Shown: one piece after another, positions 52,838 to 60,459 of the stretch
Numbering within the stretch: position 1 is the first letter of the stretch
Layout: each line of letters opens with the position of its first letter
DNA from: Brevibacterium zhoupengii
GTDB lineage: Bacteria > Actinomycetota > Actinomycetes > Actinomycetales > Brevibacteriaceae
Assembly (NCBI RefSeq): GCF_021117425.1
Contig: NZ_CP088298.1
Span: forward strand, 1,302,001 to 1,366,000
DNA length: 64,000 nucleotides
Direction: 5' to 3'
Program-made: the position numbers and the translations under genes
Notes under the pieces: generated by a model
Told to the model about the DNA's origin: nothing
The model's database searches: none
The model's input: only the letters and a program-made list of their open reading frames with translations

Positions 52838-53224
52838 ATGAGCAGGCTCAGCCTCACCCGCACCGGGTCCAGTGCCTACCAGAGCGGGTATCTGCGGTCT
52901 CAGCAATGGCATTGGCGGCGACGTCGCTGGTTTCGTGACCGGCGTGCGGCTGGGTTCGAACCAGCCTGCCAAGTGTGCGGAGTCTCGCTTGAGGATGCAG
53001 GCACACTCGATCTGCATCATGTGTCGTACGACGGGGTGGTCGAGAACCCGGACGGCTCCTGGACGGCCAGAGAGGCCGATGAGGATCTGATGCCGTTGTG
53101 TCGGGACCACCACCAAGCGGTGCATCGGATCATGGACCGCAAACGTGACTTCCACGGGTGGGACCGCCGCCGGGCAACACTCGTGATCGTGGCGTTCCTC
53201 AGAGCGAAATGGGAGAAAAAATGA
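52838..53224 (+). CDS. Small HNH-type nuclease-like protein
   Basis: About 128 residues from ATG 52838. The motif 'CQVCGVSLEDAGTLDLHHVS' followed by 'LMPLCRDHHQAVHRIM' gives two Cys ligands and the His-rich pattern of HNH nucleases. A strongly basic N-terminus ('WHWRRRRWFRDRR') would bind DNA. It follows the coupling protein gene by 15 bp. Whether it nicks, repairs or defends DNA is unknown. Confidence 0.7.
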   Translation: MSRLSLTRTGSSAYQSGYLRSQQWHWRRRRWFRDRRAAGFEPACQVCGVSLEDAGTLDLHHVSYDGVVENPDGSWTAREADEDLMPLCRDHHQAVHRIMDRKRDFHGWDRRRATLVIVAFLRAKWEKK

Positions 53225-53562
53225 AATCGGATGCAACAAGTGGAGGACCCACGATGAGCGCGAACAGTGATGCGAAACCGATGCTGTGTGAGGTGTGTGG
53301 CCGGTTCGCTGAACTCGAGTGGCACTCCATCAGCACCGACTACGAAACGGTCGAGCAATGCTCGGCATCAGTCGTCTCTGGCGGGACGGGATATTGGTTG
53401 TGTTCGGACCTGTGCCACACCACCGCCCACGAGTTGATGAAAGACGAGACCGGGGAAGGTCGGTCAGCGAAGGTGATCGGGGCAATGGTGCGCCGTCTCG
53501 CCGAAGCCGTGTCGGCGAAAGCACGGAAGTATCACAAGAAGGGACGGACCAATGGTCGATGA
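53221..53562 (+). CDS. Second small Cys/His (HNH-like) protein
   Basis: A 113-residue protein from ATG 53221, overlapping the previous stop (ATGA). 'CEVCGRFAELEWHSIS' and 'LCSDLCHTTAHELM' repeat the Cys-x-x-Cys ... His ... Cys-His-x3-His pattern of the preceding HNH protein in a shorter form. It could be an inactive or specialised relative. The C-terminus is basic. Confidence 0.58.
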   Translation: MKSDATSGGPTMSANSDAKPMLCEVCGRFAELEWHSISTDYETVEQCSASVVSGGTGYWLCSDLCHTTAHELMKDETGEGRSAKVIGAMVRRLAEAVSAKARKYHKKGRTNGR

Positions 53563-54427
53563 ACCCGAACCCACACCGGAATCCGACGACGATGTCGACC
53601 CCAGTGACCTTGATGCGTTGCTGGCGAAGATCACGGACCCGGACCAGGTGTATGAGAACACGTCGTCCTCTCCGTATGTTGATCCGGGCTTGATGGGGTT
53701 GATGGAACAGACGACGTATCCGGAATGGTTGGGAATGCGGTGGCGGGAGATCCCCGTCGAGCTCCAGCAAGAAGCCTGGGTAGGGCTGCGTCGGTGGGTG
53801 GACTGGTTGATCGCCGAATTCAAGATCAACAAGTCAGTGATCCCTCCGTGCTGGTTCCGGCACACCGAAATCGTTGCTGAACTCCACGCAGCCATGAACC
53901 TCGAATGGAAAGCATGGGAAGAGGGCGCCCCGACGGTGAATCCGATGTGGATGTGGTTGCCGCAACTGCAGGCCATGATCATGCGTCTGCGCGGGTTCGT
54001 GTCAGAACTCGGCGGTTGTGGGGAAGGCTCTCATCAAGAACCGGACGTCGTGAAGCGTGACTACGACGAAGAGCTGTGGGAACAGACCGTGTTCACGCGG
54101 ACCGAGACGAAGACACTGGACCGGCCCACACAGACCGGAGAAGCGACTTTCGTGCGGGTGCGTGTCGTGGATGACAACGGTGAACTGGTGGGGGAATCGA
54201 ACCTCGGCGGTGCCGGAGCGAGACGAAAAGCTCGAGGCGAGTCAACAGCTGTGCTCACTGGTGATGGTGTGCCTGGCGGGTCTGATGCCGTGTTGACAAC
54301 GACGGTCGCGCAGGTGCCCGAGGCGATGGAACTTGTTTGGGAGAGAGCTGACTCCAAGGACGGTCCATGGACCGGCTTCGACGACGAGGACGCTGAGAGC
54401 GAAGAGCAGCCGCCCGCGGACCTGTGA
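53552..54427 (+). CDS. DUF4913-like protein
   Basis: A 291-residue acidic protein overlapping the previous gene by 11 bp. Residues 40-150 ('YPEWLGMRWREI', 'CWFRHTEIVAELHAAMNLEW', 'MWMWLPQLQAMIMRL') match the Trp-rich pattern of DUF4913, a domain common in actinobacterial plasmids and ICEs. Function unknown. The C-terminal third is a variable, Thr/Val-rich and then acidic tail. Confidence 0.7.
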   Translation: MVDEPEPTPESDDDVDPSDLDALLAKITDPDQVYENTSSSPYVDPGLMGLMEQTTYPEWLGMRWREIPVELQQEAWVGLRRWVDWLIAEFKINKSVIPPCWFRHTEIVAELHAAMNLEWKAWEEGAPTVNPMWMWLPQLQAMIMRLRGFVSELGGCGEGSHQEPDVVKRDYDEELWEQTVFTRTETKTLDRPTQTGEATFVRVRVVDDNGELVGESNLGGAGARRKARGESTAVLTGDGVPGGSDAVLTTTVAQVPEAMELVWERADSKDGPWTGFDDEDAESEEQPPADL

Positions 54428-54461
54428 GCGGTTAAGAGACCGATTCGAAAGGAGACTCACG

Positions 54462-54761
54462 GTGAAACAAAGAGAAGCGTTCGAGCACCAGCTTGGTACG
54501 TGTTATCGCACTGAAATCCAGGTTGCTGACGAAGACGGTGGATCCTGGATGGTCGAGGACCTCGACGGGAACGAGATCTGCTGGATCTTTGAGTACTCCG
54601 ATGGCTGGAAACGCAAAACCCCGTTGGCGAACTACCCGCAGGGCCGTTACGAGAGCTTCAGAGCTGCGTTGGATGCTCACGTGGCCGCGATCGATGCGTC
54701 CGCTGGTGTTCAGACGGATGAGTTGTTCTGGATGGGCAAGGGCCTGCCTCGGTGGGTGTGA
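54462..54761 (+). CDS. Hypothetical small protein
   Basis: About 99 residues from GTG 54462, with AAAGGAG upstream. It looks like a beta-rich fold of alternating aromatic and charged residues ('WMVEDLDGNEICWIFEYSDG'). No family is recognised. Confidence 0.52.
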   Translation: MKQREAFEHQLGTCYRTEIQVADEDGGSWMVEDLDGNEICWIFEYSDGWKRKTPLANYPQGRYESFRAALDAHVAAIDASAGVQTDELFWMGKGLPRWV

Positions 54762-54794
54762 ACGAGCGACGAGAGGACGAGGAAGGAAGAAGCC

Positions 54795-55244
54795 ATGGTG
54801 ACAGGGAGTGAGTTCGATAAGGCATCGGCGGCCGCTCACGAGGCGTTGGAGGCGTTTCGTGTTGCGAGCAGTCGAAGGGACAAAGCGACAGAAGACCTGC
54901 GCCGGGTGCAGTGCTTGGCAGTGTTCAAGTATTTGACGCCGGGGCCCGACGGCGAAGAGTGGGAAATCGAGACCGAGTGCGGGCGACGGGCCGGTCACGA
55001 GGGAGACCATGACGAGCGCGCGACAGTGGAGACCGTTCACGACGCGACTTTCGAATCACTGGTGAACGATCGGGGTCGGTTCGGCATGGAAGCTGCTCGA
55101 GCTGGCCGCGAGTTCGACGAAGCGCAAGAAGCACTGGCGGCGCTCGAATGCGGAGACACAACGTCAAGCGCGTTGGGGTGCTGTCTGAGGCTGGGGCACG
55201 ACGGTGACCACGTGTGCCCGACCCATATTGAAATCGTCGCCTGA
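54795..55244 (+). CDS. Hypothetical protein with Cys/His pairs
   Basis: A 149-residue protein. Helical at the N-terminus, with two similar segments, 'CGRRAGHEGDHD' and 'CCLRLGHDGDHVCPTH', i.e. a repeated Cys...Gly-His-x-Gly-Asp-His motif that could bind zinc. GAGGAAGGAAG precedes ATG 54795. A terminator follows. Confidence 0.58.
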   Translation: MVTGSEFDKASAAAHEALEAFRVASSRRDKATEDLRRVQCLAVFKYLTPGPDGEEWEIETECGRRAGHEGDHDERATVETVHDATFESLVNDRGRFGMEAARAGREFDEAQEALAALECGDTTSSALGCCLRLGHDGDHVCPTHIEIVA

Positions 55245-55267
55245 ACATCAGCGGGGCAGAACAGAGG

Positions 55268-55301
55268 AAAGCGGTGGCCTGATCACACAGGTCGCCGCTT
55301 T
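55268..55301 (+). terminator. Terminator before ssb
   Basis: AAAGCGG (55268-55274) pairs with CCGCTTT (55295-55301), and CCTG/CAGG extend the stem inside. It ends the unit starting with the secretion genes; ssb begins about 120 bp later. Confidence 0.7.
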
Positions 55302-55419
55302 CACTGTGTTTACGGTGTTTCGGGTGCAAATGTTTGTCACTCGAAGGCACGGAACGGCTGGTGGGTACTCCTGGTGAGTCGCAATGAATGCGGACTCACG
55401 ATTGAGGAGAGTGAGCACG

Positions 55420-55977
55420 ATGGCCGAGAAGAGAACCGTCAAAGCATATGTCGCCGATGACCCCAAACTGATCAACACCCCGGAGGGGAAGTCGTTCGTG
55501 GCGTTCCCCGTGGTGGAGAACAAACGTTATAAGGATCCGGACACTCAGGAGTGGAAGGACGCGAAGGCCACTCGGTACGAAGTCACGGTCGACCAGCCGA
55601 AGCTGCGTGACAACGTTCTTGCCTCGCTCGAGAAGGGCCAACGTGTCAGTGTCGAGGGCAACTACGTGCCGAAACCCTACATTGATGGGCAGGGCAACCA
55701 GCGGGTCGGACACAAAATCTACGCCCACGACGTCTCGGCCAGCTACATGCACGAATCACAAGGACGCGGTGGCGTCGCCGTCGGCCGCGACATTCAGCAG
55801 GACGTGACCCAGAGTGTGAGCGGTCCCGAAGCGGAGAGCTCGCTTGCCTGGGGTCAGAACCCGGACCCGTATCCGGAGCATTCTCAGCAGTTCGCTGATC
55901 GTGGCCAGGCAGTCCATCAGCAGTACTCACCGCCCCCGCCACCGGATCACGCACCCGATGCTGGTCTGGGACGGTGA
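55420..55977 (+). CDS. ssb: Single-stranded DNA-binding protein
   Basis: A 185-residue SSB from ATG 55420, with GAGGAGA upstream. The N-terminal OB fold (to about residue 105) includes 'VAFPVVENKRYKDPDT', 'RYEVTVDQPKLRDNV' and 'LEKGQRVSVEGNYVPKPY'. The C-terminus is Gln/Pro-rich and lacks the acidic Asp-Phe tip that chromosomal SSBs use to recruit partners, as in some plasmid-borne SSBs. It should protect transferred single strands. Confidence 0.83.
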   Translation: MAEKRTVKAYVADDPKLINTPEGKSFVAFPVVENKRYKDPDTQEWKDAKATRYEVTVDQPKLRDNVLASLEKGQRVSVEGNYVPKPYIDGQGNQRVGHKIYAHDVSASYMHESQGRGGVAVGRDIQQDVTQSVSGPEAESSLAWGQNPDPYPEHSQQFADRGQAVHQQYSPPPPPDHAPDAGLGR

Positions 55978-55983
55978 ACGGAC

Positions 55984-57345
55984 ATGGTTGATGCCTTCGA
56001 GCCGGGTTCCATGCCGTGGGGCGATCTGCATAAAGAACGGCTCGCTGCAGCCGACGCCGTCGTCAGTCGGATGCGAAGGGAAGTGGTTATCCGCCTCGCG
56101 AATGCGCACGAAGATCTGATGAAGCGTCCCGCACGAGACCGATTCCTCATCGACGACGAACTGCGATACCGACTGACTGAGGCCGTGTCAGAAGCGGGAG
56201 TGTCCCGTGCGATTCGTATCTATGAAGAATCCAGCACCTTGCTGCAGCTCGCTGGAGACACGGAAGGGCATCGGGAAACAGCAGCGCGTGCTGCACACTT
56301 GAAGGCCTTCCAGGCGGCGATCACGGCCGCTGAGAGCGATTCGCGGCCATGGTTGGCCGGAATGTCAGTGACAACAGCAGAGGTCGTGAGCCCTGAGCGT
56401 ATGCCGGATCTGCGGCAAACCCGCGAGTGGGGCGTGATGCAGCAAGCCAGCCTGGAGGCGACGGTCTCGTGCATGCCACCCAATCCAGAGAGCTGGACGG
56501 CCGCTGATGGGCGGGGTCTTCAACGTTTGGAGGCCCAGAACGCTGATGTTGCGGCATGGTCGGCTCTTGATCGGCCACCGTCGGAAAATCTGCCTCTCGA
56601 TGAACCGGTGGCGGCCGGTCACCTCTTGCGTGAGCAGATTGCGCAACGACTCAAGCCCAGCTGTCGTCGAACTGATCTCAACGAGGATACCAAGTACGAG
56701 GTGTATTCCAGTCACGAGTACTGGAGGGATACTCAAACTCGCTTGGTATCGGTGGGCGTTCCTGAGGGTGCAGACCTCGAGCAAGAAGAATTCGTCGAGG
56801 TACCCAATGAGGATGGTCCTGCGCCGACGAGTGATTGGTGGGTGTTGCGCAATGGTGTCCCGGTCGAGATTGATTCGTTCCCAGCTCCGAACGAGTCTGT
56901 TCAACAGCACGCCGACGTGAGATTCAAGCTGCCCCGCCCGGTGTGGGAAGCGAGCCGGGAGTCTATGGGGCCGGCGTTCGACCACGTCGTGATCGAGGGC
57001 GAGAGAGACGTCGACGTGACTGTCAGCGCACAGCAGCGTCTCGAGCTACGAGAGCGAGCCGAGGACGTGCAGTTCAGGACGGTCTATAACGCTCAGGAAC
57101 GCATCGAGTCCATCCAGAGCAGCGACGATTACGGCCTCGACGGTGGCGCGACTGCGCAGGAGGTTGCGGTGCTGCGCGACGATTCGGAGCGAGTCGCATA
57201 TCAGTGCAGCGTCGTCGTCGGTGCACTGAACTCAGCCAAGCCCGTGACGATGCACAACAGCGCCCCAGCACCGTCGGTGGCACCGTACCTGAGTCATCCT
57301 CCGACATCGGCGCCCGCCGTTGCCGGTGCGGACTTGGAGCGGTGA
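55984..57345 (+). CDS. Large hypothetical element protein
   Basis: A 453-residue soluble protein starting 6 bp after ssb. The N-terminal 110 residues are helical and charged; the middle has 'LEQEEFVEVPNEDGPAPTSD' before a possibly beta-rich stretch. No motif is recognised. It sits between ssb and the methyltransferase, so a DNA-processing role is possible but unproven. Confidence 0.58.
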   Translation: MVDAFEPGSMPWGDLHKERLAAADAVVSRMRREVVIRLANAHEDLMKRPARDRFLIDDELRYRLTEAVSEAGVSRAIRIYEESSTLLQLAGDTEGHRETAARAAHLKAFQAAITAAESDSRPWLAGMSVTTAEVVSPERMPDLRQTREWGVMQQASLEATVSCMPPNPESWTAADGRGLQRLEAQNADVAAWSALDRPPSENLPLDEPVAAGHLLREQIAQRLKPSCRRTDLNEDTKYEVYSSHEYWRDTQTRLVSVGVPEGADLEQEEFVEVPNEDGPAPTSDWWVLRNGVPVEIDSFPAPNESVQQHADVRFKLPRPVWEASRESMGPAFDHVVIEGERDVDVTVSAQQRLELRERAEDVQFRTVYNAQERIESIQSSDDYGLDGGATAQEVAVLRDDSERVAYQCSVVVGALNSAKPVTMHNSAPAPSVAPYLSHPPTSAPAVAGADLER

Positions 57346-57351
57346 TCAAGG

Positions 57352-58149
57352 GTGGATGCCTACTACGAAGATGACGATGTGGTGATCTACCACGGTGATT
57401 GCGCCGACCTCCTGCCGGAGTTCTCGCGTGTGGACCATGTGATCACCGACCCGCCCTACGGGGAGCACATTCACTCGAACGCACGGTCGGGGCGGATGAG
57501 AGCAGCCAATGACCGTGGGGGCCGTTACGGGGCCGACGTGCGCCGTACCGTCGATCTGGGATTCGACCACCTGGATGCGGACTTACGAAGACTGTGCGCG
57601 GCAGAGTTCGCACGGATCGCGGCACGATGGGTGCTCGTGTTCTCCGACGTCGAGTCCGACCACCTGTGGCGAGAGGACCTCACGAGTGCGGGCCTGGACT
57701 ATGTGCGCACCGGGGCGTGGGTGAAACTCGGCGCGACTCCACAATTCTCCGGGGACCGTCCCGCAACCGGATTCGAGGCCATCACTATCGCCCATCCGAA
57801 GGGTCGGAAGAGGTGGAACGGGGGCGGCAAGCATGCCGTGTGGTCGTTCCCGATCGTTCTCGATCGGGGCCGGACCGGATCACGGTTGCACACGACGCAG
57901 AAACCCCAAGAACTCATGCACACACTCCTGACTCAGTTCACTGACCCAGGAGAGACGATCCTTGACCCTTTCGCCGGGTCGGGGACGACATTGGCGGCGG
58001 CACGGATGCTGGGGCGCAAAGCGATCGGCATCGAGAAGAACGAACAGTACTGCGAGGTCATGGCCCGCCGGTTCGATCAAGGAGTGCTCCCCGTCGGAGA
58101 ACCTACCAGCGACACGAGCATGGGCGACCTGGCGCGGTTGAGCGCCTAA
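57352..58149 (+). CDS. Orphan site-specific DNA methyltransferase, beta class
   Basis: A 265-residue amino-methyltransferase (N6-adenine or N4-cytosine) from GTG 57352. The catalytic motif IV 'ITDPPYGEH' is near residues 31-39, and the SAM-binding motif I 'ILDPFAGSGTTLAAAR' near 204-219, i.e. IV before I as in the beta class. 'HTTQKPQELM' before motif I is typical. There is no restriction enzyme next to it, so it probably protects or marks element DNA on entry to a new host. Specificity cannot be read from the sequence. Confidence 0.88.
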   Translation: MDAYYEDDDVVIYHGDCADLLPEFSRVDHVITDPPYGEHIHSNARSGRMRAANDRGGRYGADVRRTVDLGFDHLDADLRRLCAAEFARIAARWVLVFSDVESDHLWREDLTSAGLDYVRTGAWVKLGATPQFSGDRPATGFEAITIAHPKGRKRWNGGGKHAVWSFPIVLDRGRTGSRLHTTQKPQELMHTLLTQFTDPGETILDPFAGSGTTLAAARMLGRKAIGIEKNEQYCEVMARRFDQGVLPVGEPTSDTSMGDLARLSA

Positions 58150-58173
58150 GACAGCACGAGAAAGAGAACGATC

Positions 58174-59574
58174 ATGAACACAACTGAGTTGGAACACTTG
58201 CACGCCGAACTCGCAGCCGCCCCTCCCGGGGCTGCGATGCGCTTGGGCGTCGACGGGAACACCCCAGACGATGTTGCGCTGCGGTGGGAGCGCTGGAGCG
58301 AACTTGCCGATCACGAACAGTGGTTGCGCCGCCAATCCCGGGAAGCTGGCGAACCCGCAGATCCTGGAATATTCGGTCTCGATGCTGTCGGTTACGCCTA
58401 TGGGGACCTCGACCGCATCGAAAACGGTGGGGTCTTGATCTACCAGATGGAAGATCATCTGGGCACCGGCCACGGGGACATGTCACCAGAGATCCTTGAA
58501 AGGGTCGTCGACGATGCGATCGCCGACGCACGCAACCCGGCCAGGACAGTGCGGGTTCCGGGCCGGGAAGAGGCCCAACAGTGGTGGAGCGAGGCACGAG
58601 ACGATTATCAGACCCGCCGTGAGTCCGGGAATGGCCCTCTGGATCTGGTGGAAGCCGATGAGGCCGTGGTGCTGTTGCGGAAACGTATCGTCGATGCACT
58701 CGTCCATGGGCAAGCAATGGCCGAGGAACCGACACGGCGGGCCGAGGCCGAACGATACATCAAACGCGAGATCGCAATGGCTGGCGAACACGTGGAGCTG
58801 GCCACCCGGAAATACCGGGCTGCCGCCAAAGACTTCCGGGAAACGAGAGAACGTGAAACCACGCCTGAGTCGCTTCGTGAGTTGTTCGAGGCCAATGAGC
58901 GGGTCGCGGCGAGCAGAGCGGCCGCGCTGACTGCGTACTCGGTGGCACTGCAGCAGGCGGCGCAGCGGACGACACCGTTCATGGCGTGCCTGCGCCGGAG
59001 TCTGGGCGAGAGGTTCCCCCACGAGTACCGGGAGGTTCTTGCAACGAAGGCAGGCAAGCTCACCGAACAATCCAGTGTCGAGGCGGCATTGCGTCTGACG
59101 CCGGGGGATCCAATGCACTGGTACCCGGAGAAGGACGGCATGATCAAACAGATTCACCGCTACATTGATGCCGCCCAGGAACGAGACCGTCTCGACTGGG
59201 ACGAGATGGTCGACCGGCGTCACCTGCCACGCACCCCCACTCTGAGAGGGCAGGCGTTGGCGATGGCCTGCTATGACGTCATCAGCCGTGAGCAGAAGGA
59301 ACTCAGCGACCGGTGGAGGAAACTCTCATCGGTCGAACGGTCCATCGTCGATGACCGTGGAGTCAACAGTGCCCGGGCGCATGACTACGCCGCCGGGATC
59401 GGGATTCCCGCGATGCCAGCCCTCACGCTGGCAGACCAGGCAAGAGAGCCCGGTGAGGGACTGAGCCTGCAGAAGGGGATGATCGAGAAGTCCACAGACC
59501 CGCAAAGCATGTACGGGGTGGAACCGCCCACCGTCGAGTTCGAACAGACATCGACGTTCGAGATGTGGAAGTGA
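58174..59574 (+). CDS. Large hypothetical element protein
   Basis: A 466-residue soluble protein. Predicted mostly helical with charged coiled-coil stretches (about 185-270, for example 'RKYRAAAKDFRETRERETTP'). No catalytic motif. Similar in style and size to the gene before the methyltransferase, but I see no clear shared motif. Confidence 0.57.
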   Translation: MNTTELEHLHAELAAAPPGAAMRLGVDGNTPDDVALRWERWSELADHEQWLRRQSREAGEPADPGIFGLDAVGYAYGDLDRIENGGVLIYQMEDHLGTGHGDMSPEILERVVDDAIADARNPARTVRVPGREEAQQWWSEARDDYQTRRESGNGPLDLVEADEAVVLLRKRIVDALVHGQAMAEEPTRRAEAERYIKREIAMAGEHVELATRKYRAAAKDFRETRERETTPESLRELFEANERVAASRAAALTAYSVALQQAAQRTTPFMACLRRSLGERFPHEYREVLATKAGKLTEQSSVEAALRLTPGDPMHWYPEKDGMIKQIHRYIDAAQERDRLDWDEMVDRRHLPRTPTLRGQALAMACYDVISREQKELSDRWRKLSSVERSIVDDRGVNSARAHDYAAGIGIPAMPALTLADQAREPGEGLSLQKGMIEKSTDPQSMYGVEPPTVEFEQTSTFEMWK

Positions 59575-59580
59575 CCGATC

Positions 59581-60390
59581 ATGGCCGATACCGATATTGC
59601 TGAGGTCCGTGACCGGATGGGGCTACGAGTCCGCCTCGTCAGACAGTTGGGTCAACGGATCACTGAGGCACCAGAGTCTCAGCTGGAGTACATGGAAGAC
59701 GTGCAGAAGCTGCTGACCGGTCAGGCGAGAGACGCCGAACGCGCGGCAAACGACTTGGCAGAGCAGGCACCGGGCGAGGCCGCGGTGATGGAACGCTACG
59801 CCGATGCGCTCGTCGCGGCGAAGGATCCCGTCACGGGTGGTCAGGACTGGGCAATCGTGAAGCGGGCAATCCAAACCGAACTGCCCGAGGCGGCGGCCAG
59901 GCAGCTCGAGGACAGTCAGAGCATGTACGTGACGAAAGCCGCGAGTAGGGAAGCGGCATTGATGTCATGGACACCGACGGCAGAACCGGCCCAGGTCGAA
60001 ACCGCACTCAACCGGTACTGGGACGCCCACGAGAAGCAAGATCGGGCGTGCACGATCGACCTGGGCGAGTCCGGTCAAAAATATGACCGGTCACGCTTGG
60101 TCACTGAATCCTGGAGAGCTGTGTCCGGAGATGCGGATTTGGACGCGCGTGCCCGGACACGGTTCGAGCAATCGAGTGCACTGATGGACGAACCGGAGTC
60201 TGTGACCGGTCAGCTTGCGGCTCGGATGATGACCGTTGACCGGGCGACCGGGGTCACTCAGACACGTGCCTGGGATGAGCATATGGGCCGTGACCGGTCG
60301 GCGGCGGTCACCGTGACCGGGCCGAGCTTGGACATGATGACCGGCCCTGGTGTGACCGGTCACGGGCCGGACGCCAGCCTTGACCGGTGA
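59581..60390 (+). CDS. Hypothetical protein whose C-terminus is shaped by TGACCGG sites
   Basis: A 269-residue protein. The first 160 residues are helical and Ala/Glu-rich. The last 100 contain repeated 'DRS', 'VTG' and 'TGH' peptides ('VTVTGPSLDMMTGPGVTGHG'), encoded by dense TGACCGG/CCGGTCA sites read in two different phases. The body is unrecognised. It ends 27 bp before a promoter for the methylase-helicase gene. Confidence 0.6.
   Translation: MADTDIAEVRDRMGLRVRLVRQLGQRITEAPESQLEYMEDVQKLLTGQARDAERAANDLAEQAPGEAAVMERYADALVAAKDPVTGGQDWAIVKRAIQTELPEAAARQLEDSQSMYVTKAASREAALMSWTPTAEPAQVETALNRYWDAHEKQDRACTIDLGESGQKYDRSRLVTESWRAVSGDADLDARARTRFEQSSALMDEPESVTGQLAARMMTVDRATGVTQTRAWDEHMGRDRSAAVTVTGPSLDMMTGPGVTGHGPDASLDR
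60071..60387. repeat. Cluster 2 of TGACCGG/CCGGTCA sites
   Basis: Nine loci in about 317 bp: 60071, 60084, 60203, 60237, 60291, 60314, 60338, 60353 and 60381. The ten-base palindrome TGACCGGTCA is complete at 60084, 60203 and 60353. A further isolated palindrome is at 59714-59723 in the same gene. The cluster ends 30 bp before the promoter at 60417. Confidence 0.85.
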
Positions 60391-60416
60391 CCGATCGGCA
60401 CCAATCCGCACGACCA

Positions 60417-60444
60417 TTGACAAATAGATCATACGTTCTAATAT
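60417..60444 (+). promoter_or_regulatory. Strong sigma70-like promoter before the methylase-helicase gene
   Basis: TTGACA (60417-60422) and TAATAT (60439-60444) are separated by 16 bp in an AT-rich stretch unlike its surroundings. The predicted start, around 60451, precedes ATG 60460 by very few bases, so the leader is short or the next start codon is used. Confidence 0.65.
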
Positions 60445-60459
60445 ATGAGGTAAGGCAGA

